A stretch of DNA of 64,000 bases from Chloroflexota bacterium (GTDB lineage Bacteria > Chloroflexota > Dehalococcoidia > UBA2979). The translations under genes were made by a program, and so were the position numbers. Below are positions 44,645-53,368 of the stretch, piece by piece; position 1 is the first letter of the stretch, and the number at the start of each line of letters is the position of its first letter. The notes beneath the pieces were generated by a model, which saw only the letters and a program-made list of their open reading frames with translations, was not told the origin of the DNA and did no database searches. The DNA lies in assembly GCA_947472995.1 (NCBI GenBank), contig CANJBO010000004.1, forward strand, positions 1-64,000, in the 5' to 3' direction.

Positions 44645-45115
44645 ATGACCGAAATCGAAGACATCCAGCGCGAACTCGCCGATGCACGCGCCGATCTGCT
44701 CGACGCGCTCGCGGGCGTGTCGCAGGCCGAGATCGACCGGCGCCCGGCGGGCGAGATCACCGACGACGAGCAGCGCTGGCCCATCGTCGAGGTGCTCTGG
44801 CACATCGGTGTGACCGAGGATCGCTTCCGGCGCACCATCGACCAGGCGATGGACGAGCGCGAGGTGACCACCGACGCGCCGCGTACGCGCCCGCCGCACA
44901 TGACGACGCCGCCCTTGCTCCTCGAATGGCTCGACCAGACCCGGCGACCGACCGAGGCGCTGCTGCGCCGCATGACCGCGACCGACCTGGCGATCGAGAT
45001 CCCGCGCCCGGACGGCAGCACGCGCACCCCGGCGCGCTTCCTCGCGATCCTGGCCGGTCACGATCGCCAGCACGCGCAGCAGGTGCGCGACCTCCGCGCC
45101 CTTGTCGATGCGTGA
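44645..45115 (+). CDS. DinB-family protein
   Basis: The 156-residue product is a four-helix DinB type: PIVEVLWHIGVTEDRFRR supplies the first metal His and AILAGHDRQHAQQVRDLRAL the pair near the C-terminus. Many members are thiol transferases using bacillithiol or mycothiol; most are uncharacterised. A TATCTT-like box (TATGCT at about 44622) and a G-rich Shine-Dalgarno (cggcggggg) precede ATG 44645, so this gene has a leader, unlike many neighbours. Confidence 0.8.
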   Translation: MTEIEDIQRELADARADLLDALAGVSQAEIDRRPAGEITDDEQRWPIVEVLWHIGVTEDRFRRTIDQAMDEREVTTDAPRTRPPHMTTPPLLLEWLDQTRRPTEALLRRMTATDLAIEIPRPDGSTRTPARFLAILAGHDRQHAQQVRDLRALVDA

Positions 45116-45203
45116 TGTAATGATCGAGTGACCGGGACGGTCGGTGGACGCCGCGTCACGAGGCAACTCGGAGGCCGTGCGCCTCGTACCGTCAGGTAGC
45201 CCC

Positions 45204-46043
45204 ATGCCCTCCCGCCCGCCGCGCGCGGTCACCGCGCTCCGCTCCGCCATGCTGCTCGTGTTGCTCGCGATCGCCCTCGTCGTGCCCGGGGTGGCGGTGG
45301 CCCAGACGCCGACCCCCGGAACGCCCGGCTCGCTCCCCACCGCCCGGCCCACCGACGCCCCGCCTCAGACGAGGACGCCCGCGCCGCCCGCGAACGGCGA
45401 CATCGTGTGGGCGTTCGGCTCAGAAGTGCCGCTGGTGGACGGGCGCGTCGCCGGGGCGCTCGGGACGGCGATGGAGCCGTTCATCCAGGACGGCGTCGCG
45501 GCCGGCACGCGCGTCGTGCGCGTCGAGCCACAGGGCGCCGCTGTCGTGCAGGTCGCGCCCGTCTACCCCGCCGGAGACGTGTCGCTGCTGCTGCGCGCGG
45601 CCGGATACGGCAACACGCCCCCCTTCGTCGGCGTCGGCGCGTGTCGCGTGTGGAGTGCGTCGACGCAGAGCGCGGCCCTCGTGCCGCGACTCGATGCGGC
45701 GTTGCGTAAGGCGCTCGGAGCGCTGAACGTCGCGATCGAGCCGTGTGTCACCACGACGAACCCGGCCGAGGCGCACGTGCTCGCCTGGCGGCACGGCATC
45801 GACCCGGCGCCGGCGTTCGCGTTCCGACAGCAGGCCACATTCCTCGACGCGCCGGCGCAGCTCGGCGCACCGGCCGTTCCACCAACGCAGCCCGGTGGCA
45901 TGGGCGGGGGCTTCCCGCGCCCGGCCACCACGGGGACCGCAGGTCCTGAGACGGCCGGGATGTCGAGCGCAGCGCGGGTGATCCTCGTCATATTCGGCGT
46001 GATGATGGTGGTCGGCGGACGGCGGATCACCCGACGCAAGTAG
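45204..46043 (+). CDS. Secreted/anchored protein of unknown function
   Basis: The 279-residue product has a signal peptide (SAMLLVLLAIALVVPGVAVAQ), a Thr/Pro-rich linker (about residues 32-65), a soluble domain with two Cys (GACRVW and EPCVTT, possible disulfide), a Gly/Pro linker and a C-terminal anchor: PETAGMSSAARVILVIFGVM followed by VVGGRRITRRK. The last part looks like a cell-wall sorting signal (short motif, helix, basic tail), though PETAG is not a proven sortase motif. No family recognised. GTG 45144 in frame would add 20 residues ahead of the signal peptide and is less likely. Confidence 0.6.
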   Translation: MPSRPPRAVTALRSAMLLVLLAIALVVPGVAVAQTPTPGTPGSLPTARPTDAPPQTRTPAPPANGDIVWAFGSEVPLVDGRVAGALGTAMEPFIQDGVAAGTRVVRVEPQGAAVVQVAPVYPAGDVSLLLRAAGYGNTPPFVGVGACRVWSASTQSAALVPRLDAALRKALGALNVAIEPCVTTTNPAEAHVLAWRHGIDPAPAFAFRQQATFLDAPAQLGAPAVPPTQPGGMGGGFPRPATTGTAGPETAGMSSAARVILVIFGVMMVVGGRRITRRK

Positions 46044-46055
46044 CGAGGAGCCCCG

Positions 46056-46679
46056 ATGACCCCACCGCGCCGCACGCCCGTCGAGGCGATTGACCTCGCA
46101 CAGCGCGTCGCCGAGTACCGCCACGACACCGAGTTCGAGGCCACCGTCCGCGCGCAGCCGTTCCGCTTCCGCGCCACGTGGGGCCTCTTCTCCCCGCGCG
46201 AGGTCGACGAGGGCACCGCGATGCTCCTCGACGCCGTCGAGGTGGCACCTGACGCCGACTGCTTCGACCTGGGGTGTGGCTACGGGGCGATCGGGCTGAC
46301 GCTCGCGCGCCTCGCGCCGCAGGGCGAGACGTGGATGGTCGACCGCGACTTCGTGGCGGTGGACTACGCGCAGCGCAACGCCGAGGCCAATCGCGTGACC
46401 AACGCCCGCGCGCTGCTCTCCAACGGCTTCGACGCCGTCCCCGCCGACCGCCGCTTCGACCTCGTCGCCTCGAACCTGCCGGCGAAGGTCGGCAACGAGT
46501 TGCTGACGCTGCTGATCGCGGACGCCCACGCGCACCTCAACCCCGGCGGGCGGCTGGTCGTCGTCACGATCTCGGGGATGCGCCGGTTCATCGAGCGCAC
46601 CTTCGAGGAGGTGTTCGGGAACTACGAGAAGGCGAAGCAGGGCCGCCAGCACACCGTGGGCATCGCCACGCGCGTGTAG
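46056..46679 (+). CDS. Class I methyltransferase, RsmC/MTS type
   Basis: The 207-residue product has FRFRATWGLFSPREVDEGTA, a substrate-side segment of the MTS domain, DADCFDLGCGYGAIGLTLAR (SAM motif I), METWMVDRDF-type motif II (ETWMVDRDFVAVD) and FDLVASNLPAKVGNE. In N2-guanine methyltransferases the last is NPPF; here SNLPAK departs from that, so the target base may differ. It lies 12 bases after the anchored protein gene and just before the FabL-like gene. Confidence 0.8.
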   Translation: MTPPRRTPVEAIDLAQRVAEYRHDTEFEATVRAQPFRFRATWGLFSPREVDEGTAMLLDAVEVAPDADCFDLGCGYGAIGLTLARLAPQGETWMVDRDFVAVDYAQRNAEANRVTNARALLSNGFDAVPADRRFDLVASNLPAKVGNELLTLLIADAHAHLNPGGRLVVVTISGMRRFIERTFEEVFGNYEKAKQGRQHTVGIATRV

Positions 46680-46726
46680 CCCGCGCCGCGATGCGCGAAT
46701 GGCACCCGCGTCCTAGACTGCGGCAC

Positions 46727-47512
46727 ATGCCCACCTACGCCTCACTCGCCGGCAAGCGCGCCGTGGTCCTCGGCGGGAGCCGCGGCATCGGCCGTGCGAT
46801 CGCGCTGCGCCTCGCTGCGGAGGGTGCGCACGTCCTGGTGAACTACGCACGCTCCGCCGAGGCGGCCGAGCAGACCGCCGCCGACTGCCGCGCGCTCGGC
46901 GTGGACGCCGACATCGTCGCCGGGGACGTCGGCGACCTCGACGCGCTCGGCGCGGTGTTCGATCGCGTGCGCGCATGGGGCGGCCTCGACGTGTTGGTGA
47001 ACAACGCCGCTCGCGGTCTCGAGCGTCCCCGCCCCGCGATCGAGCAGAAGCCGCTGCACCTGCACCGCACGATGGACGTGAACGTCTTCGGTCCGTGGCA
47101 GGCGATCCAGTTCGCCGCGCCGATGATGGAGGCGCGCGGCACGGGAGCGATCGTGAACCTGCTGTCACCGGGCGCGTTCCACTACATGCCGGACTACTCC
47201 GCCGTGGGCGTGACGAAGGCCGCGCTGGCCTCGCTCACGATGTACATGGCCGTGGAGCTGGCGCCGCGCGGCATCCGCGTGAACGCCGTCTCCGCCGGCT
47301 GGGTCGAGGGCTCCGAGGGCGAGCACTCCTACCGTTCCGAGGTCAGCGACCGCGTGCGCCCGCACGTCCCGGCCGGCCGCAACGTCCAGCCCGAGGACAT
47401 CGCCGCCGCCGTGGCATGGATCGCGAGCGACGAAGCACCGATGCTCGTCGGGCAGACGGTGCACCTGGACGGCGGGTTCGCCGACAACGCATGGCGCGCG
47501 GTCCTCGGATAG
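46727..47512 (+). CDS. SDR-family enoyl-ACP reductase, FabL-like
   Basis: The 261-residue product has VLGGSRGIGRAIALRLA (NADP-binding TGxxxGIG type), LVNNAARGLERP and the active-site PDYSAVGVTKAALASLTMYM. The Tyr-x6-Lys spacing (YSAVGVTK) is that of FabL/FabI enoyl reductases rather than the usual Tyr-x3-Lys of SDRs, and GQTVHLDGGFA closes the fold. It likely completes the fatty acid elongation cycle. TAGACT at 46714-46719 lies seven bases before ATG 46727. Confidence 0.82.
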   Translation: MPTYASLAGKRAVVLGGSRGIGRAIALRLAAEGAHVLVNYARSAEAAEQTAADCRALGVDADIVAGDVGDLDALGAVFDRVRAWGGLDVLVNNAARGLERPRPAIEQKPLHLHRTMDVNVFGPWQAIQFAAPMMEARGTGAIVNLLSPGAFHYMPDYSAVGVTKAALASLTMYMAVELAPRGIRVNAVSAGWVEGSEGEHSYRSEVSDRVRPHVPAGRNVQPEDIAAAVAWIASDEAPMLVGQTVHLDGGFADNAWRAVLG

Positions 47513-47536
47513 CGCGACGCGGGACGGACGGTACAG

Positions 47537-48028
47537 ATGACACTCACCGATGACCTCCTGAGCGCGAACGAGCGCTACCGCGACGCCTTCGACGCCGCCG
47601 ACCTGCAGGTGCGCCCGCTGCAGCACCTCGCCATCCTGACGTGCATGGACTCCCGGTACACCTCGCAGGGGGTGCTCGGGCTGTCGCTCGGCGACGCGCA
47701 CGTCGTGCGGAACGCGGGCGGCCGCGTCACCGAGGACGTCGTGCGCTCGCTGGCGATCTCGGCGGCGCTGCTGGGCACGCGCGCGTGCATCGTCATCCAC
47801 CACACCGACTGCGGCCTCCTTGGCCGCTCCGACGAGGAGCTGCGCGACCGTGTCGCGACCGCGTCGGGCGCGCGCGCGCCGTTCGGGTTCCTCGGGTTCG
47901 CGGACCTCGAGCAGTCCGTCCGCGACGACGTCGCCGCGCTCCGTTCGATCCCGTACTTCCCCCCGGAGTACGAGATCCTCGGCTTCACGTACGACGTGCG
48001 GACGGGGCGGCTGGCCCCGGTCGAGTAG
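47537..48028 (+). CDS. Beta-carbonic anhydrase
   Basis: The 163-residue product has ILTCMDSRYTSQGVLGLSLG (zinc Cys and Asp/Arg dyad), HVVRNAGGRVTEDVVRSL and IVIHHTDCGLLG (zinc His and Cys). The size and the HHTDCG text match the short beta class such as mycobacterial Rv1284. It interconverts CO2 and bicarbonate for carboxylations, including PurK/PurE further on. It starts 24 bases after the reductase stop. Confidence 0.92.
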   Translation: MTLTDDLLSANERYRDAFDAADLQVRPLQHLAILTCMDSRYTSQGVLGLSLGDAHVVRNAGGRVTEDVVRSLAISAALLGTRACIVIHHTDCGLLGRSDEELRDRVATASGARAPFGFLGFADLEQSVRDDVAALRSIPYFPPEYEILGFTYDVRTGRLAPVE

Positions 48029-48300
48029 CGTTGTCACGAACCGTCGTGATGCGTCGCGGTCGATTGCGATGGAATCGCAACGACCCGCGGACGCGATGGC
48101 ACGCGCTTCGTACCTGTGTGCGACAACGATGGGTACCGCGATCTTCGGCAGGCCTCCACGTTGCCCGGTGCAGAACGAACGAGCCCGCGCGCTCTGCCGT
48201 TCCCTCTTGGTAAGGTTGGCCGGCGCGGAAGCGCGTTCAGCGACTGTGACCGCGTGACGAGACGCGGGATTCAACACGTGGATTCAAGAGGAGATCGTTC
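48029..48300. promoter_or_regulatory. Intergenic leader before the repeat-stalk protein
   Basis: This 272-bp gap contains a perfect hairpin TTGCGAT-gga-ATCGCAA near 48064-48080, a -10-like TAAGGT near 48211-48216 and a strong Shine-Dalgarno (agaggag) eight bases before ATG 48301. I see no gene in it. Confidence 0.35.
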
Positions 48301-48786
48301 ATGACCAGTTCCAAGGCAATCGCAGGCGTCGCGGCATTCGCCGCCGTGGTGGTGTTCAGCGTGTCGCTGTTCACCAGCGGCTCCGTGGTGCACGCGCAGA
48401 CCCCGACGCCGACCGCCACGGCGACCGCCACCGGTACGGCGACCGCCACCGCGACTGCGACGGCCACCGCGACCGGCACGGCCACGGCGACCCCGACCGC
48501 CACCGCGACGGCCACCGGCACCCCGATCCCCGGCGCCGGCACCTTCGCCAGCACCCCGGTCTTCTCGACCTCGGGCCTGTCGCAGGTGGTGTTCAACGGC
48601 GGCACGATCGCGCAGCTCGAGACCGCGATGCGCGGCGCGAACGCGCAGGGTGCGTGGGCGCAGACCTCGACCGGCGTGTTCCAGCTGTACATCGTGAACG
48701 GCGGCTTCGTGAACGACTCGTTCCGCGCGGCGTTCCCGAACGGCTTCTCCGGCGTGGTCGCGCTGACGCTCGTCCGCAACCAGTAG
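48301..48786 (+). CDS. Secreted protein with Thr-Ala repeat stalk and an unrecognised C-terminal domain
   Basis: The 161-residue product has a signal peptide (about residues 1-32, ending SGSVVHAQ), a stalk of TP and TATAT repeats (33-78) and a domain of about 80 residues. That domain reads SGLSQVVFNGGTIAQLETAM, then RGANAQGAWAQTS, GGFVNDSFRAAFPNGFSGVV and ALTLV. The same pattern occurs inside the D-alanyl-D-alanine carboxypeptidase near 56.9 kb (VVWGGGTLAG, FVNVTWHNAFPDGW), so it is a shared extracellular module. The stalk is encoded by GCGACC/GCCACG repeats that could vary in number by slippage. I name no function. Confidence 0.75.
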   Translation: MTSSKAIAGVAAFAAVVVFSVSLFTSGSVVHAQTPTPTATATATGTATATATATATATGTATATPTATATATGTPIPGAGTFASTPVFSTSGLSQVVFNGGTIAQLETAMRGANAQGAWAQTSTGVFQLYIVNGGFVNDSFRAAFPNGFSGVVALTLVRNQ

Positions 48787-48809
48787 CCTCAGCGAGTCAT
48801 CGCAGCGTC

Positions 48810-48840
48810 GAGGGCCAGGCAATCGCCTGGCCCTCTTCGT
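48810..48840 (+). terminator. Rho-independent terminator
   Basis: An 11-bp perfect stem GAGGGCCAGGC (48810-48820) with GCCTGGCCCTC (48825-48835), loop AATC, tail TTCGTT. It lies between convergent genes and could act in both directions. Confidence 0.85.
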
Positions 48841-48863
48841 TGTGCGGGTGTCCGAGGTGGCGG

Positions 48864-49778
48864 CTAGCGCCGCGCGAGGACGGCCTGCACGGCCTCCTCG
48901 TACGTCACGGGGCGGCGGCCGAGCGGGAAGCGTCGCGAGGGGTCGGCGCACACGTGGCGCGTGCGCAGCGTCTCCAGCAGCAGGCGCGTCTCGCGGCGCG
49001 GCAGCCGCACGAGGCTCCACGCCAGCTGTTCCTCGAACGTCTCGCCCCAGCCGGGCAGGGGCAGGAACACGCGGTGCTTGCCGGCGGCGCGCGCCCAGCC
49101 GCGCACGGCCTCCGCGCACGTCATGCGCTGCGGCCCGGTGATGTCGAACGAGCGATCGCGGATGCCGTCGTCGTCGATCGTCGCGACCAGTGCCTCGACG
49201 ACGTCGGCGAGCGCGACCGGCTCGATCTCCGTGCGCCGCCAGCGGAACAGCGGCACGACCGGCGAGCGGTTCACGGTGCGCCGGATCAGCTCGAAGAGGG
49301 TGCCCCCGGCGCCGACGATCACCGGCGCGCGCAGCACGGCCCACGTGAGCCTCGACTGGCGCACGGCCAGCTCCGTCGCCCACCGCGCGACGAGGTGCTG
49401 CGACGGCGCGTCCTCGGCGGCGGCGACGTGGCCGAGGAACACGACGCGCTGCACGCCGGCCGCGCGCGCGGCGATCAGGGCGTTCTGCACCGCGAGCAGG
49501 TCGTTCGCGACGACATCGCCGCCGCGGTCCAGCGTGTGCACGAGGTAGACGAGCGTCCGCACGCCGCGCATCGCGGCATCCAGCCCGCGCCCGTCGATCA
49601 GGTCGCCCGTCACCGCCTCGACGCCCTGCGCGCGCAGCCGTACCGCATCGAATTCGCGCCGGACGAGCGCGCGCACCGCGCGTGGCGCTGTGCCGTCACT
49701 CCCGCTGGCGTGCGTCGCGAGGAGCGCCGGCAGCAGCGCGCTCCCCACGAACCCGCTCGCCCCCGCGACGAGGATCAT
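48864..49778 (-). CDS. Atypical SDR / NmrA-like NAD(P)-binding protein
   Basis: The 304-residue product begins MILVAGASGFVGSALLPALL with the GxxGxxG nucleotide loop and continues with VEAVTGDLIDGRGLDAAMRG and RVVFLGHVAAAEDAP. It lacks the Tyr-x3-Lys pair in a classical place, which fits the atypical SDR group acting on quinones, sugars or as sensors. Function is not assigned. It starts 73 bases from repeat copy D. Confidence 0.75.
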   Translation of the reverse strand: MILVAGASGFVGSALLPALLATHASGSDGTAPRAVRALVRREFDAVRLRAQGVEAVTGDLIDGRGLDAAMRGVRTLVYLVHTLDRGGDVVANDLLAVQNALIAARAAGVQRVVFLGHVAAAEDAPSQHLVARWATELAVRQSRLTWAVLRAPVIVGAGGTLFELIRRTVNRSPVVPLFRWRRTEIEPVALADVVEALVATIDDDGIRDRSFDITGPQRMTCAEAVRGWARAAGKHRVFLPLPGWGETFEEQLAWSLVRLPRRETRLLLETLRTRHVCADPSRRFPLGRRPVTYEEAVQAVLARR

Positions 49779-49850
49779 CGTGCGTCTCGGATCGGAGCGT
49801 GCGCGGATGGCGTGTGCTCACGCGGTGAGTGGCGTCGAGGTGTGTGCGTG
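49779..49850. other. Upstream region of the SDR gene
   Basis: These 72 bases between the SDR start codon and repeat copy D hold no ORF or clear promoter that I can support. Confidence 0.2.
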
Positions 49851-50228
49851 AGGCGGCCCATCCCCCTGCCCCCTTCCCTGCGCGGGAAGGGGGATGTGAT
49901 CTGATGGGGTTGCACCCCATCAGGGCTTCGCCCCGTCTCGGACGCTGAACGCGCCGACGCGCCGACATTGATTTCGGGGGTAGCGCCGGGTAGCGAGTCG
50001 TAACTGCGTTCGCCAGTAGAGCAGAATGCACCGCGGTCGGGGCGCTCGGGCGCGGTGTGCGGCGGCGCGCCGTCCTCGGTTGCGGCGAGTGATGGCATGC
50101 GATCGTTGTCATCGGATCCGCAGCGCGAGGTCGGTCCTCCGCCGGGAGTGTGAGGGGCGCTGCTCCTCACACCAATTCCGAATCTCACCCCCTCCCGCGC
50201 CGGGAGGGGGCCGGGGGTGGGCCGCCCC
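49851..50228. repeat. Composite palindromic repeat, inverted pair (copy D)
   Basis: The left end starts AGGCGGCCCATCCCCCTGCC at 49851, then hairpin CCCCTTCCC/GGGAAGGGG and CTGATGGGG/CCCCATCAG, then GGCTTCGCCCC; this matches the right module of copy C read in reverse. The right end, on the other strand, ends GGGGGTGGGCCGCCCC at 50228 with hairpins CCCTCCCG/CGGGAGGG and TGTGAGG/CCTCACA and then CTCCCGGCGGA, as in the left modules of B and C. About 190 bases in the centre have no relation I can see to copies B and C. It lies between the SDR start and the 3' end of ilvD. Confidence 0.8.
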
Positions 50229-50298
50229 ACGCTCGCGCGATGTCGGTCCGTGGGCCTCGAGGTCAGCGCACGCACCATGTTCTCCCCGCCTCGCGCGC

Positions 50299-51972
50299 CT
50301 AGTGCGTCACGGCGCCGCGCTCGGCGCCGGAGACGAGCTTCGCGTACTTGGCGAAGACGCCTCGCGTGTACTGCGGCGGGCGCGGCTGGCGGACGGCGAG
50401 GCGGCGCGTGATCTCGATGGGGTTCACGTCGAGGTCGATCCGGCGGTTCGGGACGTCGAGGATGATGTTGTCGCCGTCGTGCACCGCGCCGATCGGGCCG
50501 CCGACGGCGGCCTCCGGGGCAACGTGGCCGATCATGAAGCCGCGCGTCGCACCCGAGAAGCGGCCGTCCGTCAGCAGCGCGACCGTCTCGCCGAGGCCGG
50601 CGCCGACGAGTGCCGCCGTCACGCCGAGCATCTCGCGCATGCCGGGACCGCCCACCGGGCCCTCGTTGCGGATCACGACCACGTCGCCGGCGACGATGCG
50701 GCGCTCCAGCACGGCGTGCATCGCGTCCTCCTCGGACTCGAAGACGCGCGCGGGGCCGCTGTGCGTCGGGCGCTCGTGGCCCGTCACCTTGATCACGCAG
50801 CCCTCGGGCGCCAGCGAGCCCTTGAGGATGACGAGGCCGCCCGTCGGCGTGATCGCGCGGTCGAGGGGGAGGATGACGTCCTGTCCGGGCGTCTCCTGCG
50901 CCGTCGAGGCCTCCTCGGCGATGGTCTTGCCGGTGACAGTGCGCACACCGCCGTGCAGGATGCCGGCCTCGAGAAGCCGCTTCGCGAGGACGGGCGTGCC
51001 ACCGGCGCGGTCCCAGTCCAGCGCGACGTAGCGGCCGCCGGGGCGCAGGTCGCCGATGAGCGGCGTGCGCTCGCTGATCGTGTCGAAGTCGTCGATGTTC
51101 AGCTCGACACCGGCCTCCGAGGCGATCGCGAGCAGGTGCAGCACCACGTTCGTCGAGCCGCCCGTCGAGGCGGCGCACATGATGCCGTTCTCCAGCGACT
51201 CGCGCGTGATCAGGTCGCGCGCGCTCTCGCCGCGCTGGAGCATCTCCATCACGATGCGTCCGGCGTCCTCGCCCACGTCGTCCTTGCGCGGGTCGGTCGC
51301 GCCGACGGTGGCGCTGCGCATGGGGGAGAGGCCCATGAACTCCATGACGGTCGCCATCGTGTTCGCGGTGTACTGCGCGCCGCACGCGCCGGCGCCCGGG
51401 CAGGCGGCCTGCTCGAGGGCGGCGAGGCGCTCGTCGCTCATGTTGCCCGCGGCGTGCTGGCCGACGCCCTCGAACACATCCTGGATCGTGACGTCGTGAC
51501 CCTCCCACGTGCCGGGGGCGATCGAGCCGGAGTAGAGCACGAGGCCGGGGAGGTTCAGCCGCGCGAGCGCCATCGCGCCCGCCGGGATCGTCTTGTCGCA
51601 CCCGACGATGACCACGGCCGCGTCGAAGGCGTACGCCATGCCGGTCAGCTCGATCGAGTCGGCGATCACCTCGCGCGAGATGAGCGAGGCCTTCATGCCC
51701 TGCGTGCCCATCGTGATGCCGTCGCTGATCGAGATCGTGTTGACCTCCATTGGCGTGCCGCCGGCGGCGCGGATGCCGGCCATCACCCGCTGGGCGAGGG
51801 CGCGCTGGCTCAGGTTGCACGGCATGGTGCCGATCCACTCGTGGGCGACCATCACCAGCGGCTTCTTGAGGTCGTCCGGCGTGAACCCGACCGAGTAGAG
51901 GTAGGACCGGGCGGCGGCGCGGTCCGGACCGTCCAGGAGCGTGCGGCTGTGCTGGCGGGCGTCGGTGGTCAT
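50299..51972 (-). CDS. ilvD: Dihydroxy-acid dehydratase
   Basis: The 557-residue product has the three Fe-S cysteines in GTMPCNLSQRA, VIVGCDKTIPAGAMA and CPGAGACGAQYTANTMA, plus LTDGRFSGATRGFMIGHVAPEA near the C-terminus (quoted in part: GRFSGATRGFMIGH) with the catalytic Ser. It dehydrates dihydroxy-isovalerate/methylvalerate in branched-chain amino acid synthesis. AGGAGG precedes ATG 51972. No other ilv gene is adjacent. Confidence 0.95.
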   Translation of the reverse strand: MTTDARQHSRTLLDGPDRAAARSYLYSVGFTPDDLKKPLVMVAHEWIGTMPCNLSQRALAQRVMAGIRAAGGTPMEVNTISISDGITMGTQGMKASLISREVIADSIELTGMAYAFDAAVVIVGCDKTIPAGAMALARLNLPGLVLYSGSIAPGTWEGHDVTIQDVFEGVGQHAAGNMSDERLAALEQAACPGAGACGAQYTANTMATVMEFMGLSPMRSATVGATDPRKDDVGEDAGRIVMEMLQRGESARDLITRESLENGIMCAASTGGSTNVVLHLLAIASEAGVELNIDDFDTISERTPLIGDLRPGGRYVALDWDRAGGTPVLAKRLLEAGILHGGVRTVTGKTIAEEASTAQETPGQDVILPLDRAITPTGGLVILKGSLAPEGCVIKVTGHERPTHSGPARVFESEEDAMHAVLERRIVAGDVVVIRNEGPVGGPGMREMLGVTAALVGAGLGETVALLTDGRFSGATRGFMIGHVAPEAAVGGPIGAVHDGDNIILDVPNRRIDLDVNPIEITRRLAVRQPRPPQYTRGVFAKYAKLVSGAERGAVTH

Positions 51973-52183
51973 CGGGGGCTCCTCCTGCGATCGGGGCGCG
52001 AAGCGGTCGCGCGGGCGAAATCGTAGCAGGGGGCCTCGGCGGAGGCGACGCGCCACCCGCTGCCGAACGACGCGGCGTCGAGGCGCACGCGCGCGCGATC
52101 GTTACGGCGGCAGCATGGCGGATGCGTCCGGGACGCGCCTATGATTCGGGCGCAGCCGAGAGTCCGGATTGGAGACGGCAGTT

Positions 52184-52665
52184 ATGTACAAGAGATCGTG
52201 CTCACGCTTGATGGGTCCGACGTGTCGCGGCAGGCGATCCCCCACGCGGTGACCCTCGCGAAGCAGACCGGCGCCTCGGTGGTGCTGGTGCAGGTCACGG
52301 ACTCGGAGGCGCAGATCATGATGCGCACGGCCGGGGTCGGCATGGAGCAGATGGCCGCGGGCCAGATCACGGCCGACATCGCCGCGGAGTCCGTCGCCGC
52401 CGAGCGCGCCGAGGCGGAGAAGAACCTTGCGACCGTGAAGGCGCAGCTGGCGTCCGAGGGCGTCACGAGCGTCACCACGGTGATCCGCCAGGGCTACGCC
52501 GGCGACGAGATCGTGGCCGTCGCGAACGAGGAGAACGCGGACGTGGTCGTCATCGCGACGCACGGCCGCAGCGGCCTCTCGCGGGTGATCATGGGCTCCG
52601 TTGCCGACCACGTGGTGCGGAACGCCTCGACGGCGTCCGTGCTGCTGGTGCGCGCCGCGGAGTAG
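52184..52665 (+). CDS. Universal stress protein (UspA family), probable 1-nt deletion at codon 3-4
   Basis: The body of about 155 residues is a clear UspA domain: IVLTLDGSDVSRQAIPHAVT, GYAGDEIVAVANEENADVVV, then IATHGRSGLSRVIMGSVADHV with the ATP-binding G-2x-G-9x-G type loop. The best start, ATG 52184 with GGAG upstream and TATGAT promoter box at 52140-52145, reads MYK and is then out of frame; one extra base after 52192 would give MYKxIVLTLDGS, the usual Usp start. Without it the gene would have to begin at ATG 52141 (inside the promoter box) or GTG 52198 (no Shine-Dalgarno). So either a sequencing error or a damaged start. Confidence 0.75.
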
Positions 52666-52688
52666 CGACGCGGGCGGACGGTCGAGGG

Positions 52689-53219
52689 CTAGTCGGACTC
52701 GAGCGGCGGCAGCGGGATCTCCACCGTGTGGCCGTTCTGGCCCGGGCAGAAGTGCGACTGGCCCGCGTATTCGAGCGCCTCGTGGCAGAGCGCGCAGATG
52801 GGCCGGCCGCCGACGACCACCTCGTGGAACTGGTCCACGCAGTGCAGCGCGTGGGAGCGGTCGACGGCCATGCGGAACGCGGTGTCGCCGCTCTCCACGG
52901 CCGCCGCGTCGTCCGCGATCACGATGATGTGCTCGAGGTCGCCGTTCCAGTCCAGGCCGAGGCGCGCGACCTGCAGGTCGACGTGCGCGGCCTGCGGGAA
53001 GTTCCCGACATCCTCGACCGGATCGGCGGGCTGGCCTCGACGTTTCGAGCGCTCGGCCAGCAGCGCCGAGAACGACCGGCCGAGGGCGGCCACGGACTCC
53101 TTCTCCAGCCAGAGGGACGCGTAGCGGTCGCCCACGCGCGCGCGCAGGCGGAACACCCGGCGGCCCGGCGGCCCGATGGCCTCCGCGTCCAGCGCGTCGA
53201 GGAGCCCGAAGTCGATCAT
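52689..53219 (-). CDS. DUF3090 (TIGR03847) family protein
   Basis: The 176-residue product has GPPGRRVFRLRARVGDRYAS, LWLEKESVAALGRSF, DWNGDLEHIIVIADD and a C-terminal metal-type motif RPICALCHEALEYAGQSHFC followed by PGQNGH. This is the DUF3090 family, known mainly from Actinomycetota and Chloroflexota, often encoded near histidine-phosphatase and SCO1664-type genes; neither is present here. Function is unknown. The Cys/His set suggests zinc. Confidence 0.88.
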   Translation of the reverse strand: MIDFGLLDALDAEAIGPPGRRVFRLRARVGDRYASLWLEKESVAALGRSFSALLAERSKRRGQPADPVEDVGNFPQAAHVDLQVARLGLDWNGDLEHIIVIADDAAAVESGDTAFRMAVDRSHALHCVDQFHEVVVGGRPICALCHEALEYAGQSHFCPGQNGHTVEIPLPPLESD

Positions 53220-53368
53220 CCGTCGCCGCCTCGTCTGGTGGGGTGCGCGAGCGGGTCGCTCGGCTGCGTCCGGCGAGCGTAGCCACGGGCCGCATCGAGG
53301 GTCAATGCGACACGGGCGCCAGCGTATGATCCGCGCGACGATCGCCGCCCCGGGAACCCTGGAGTCCG

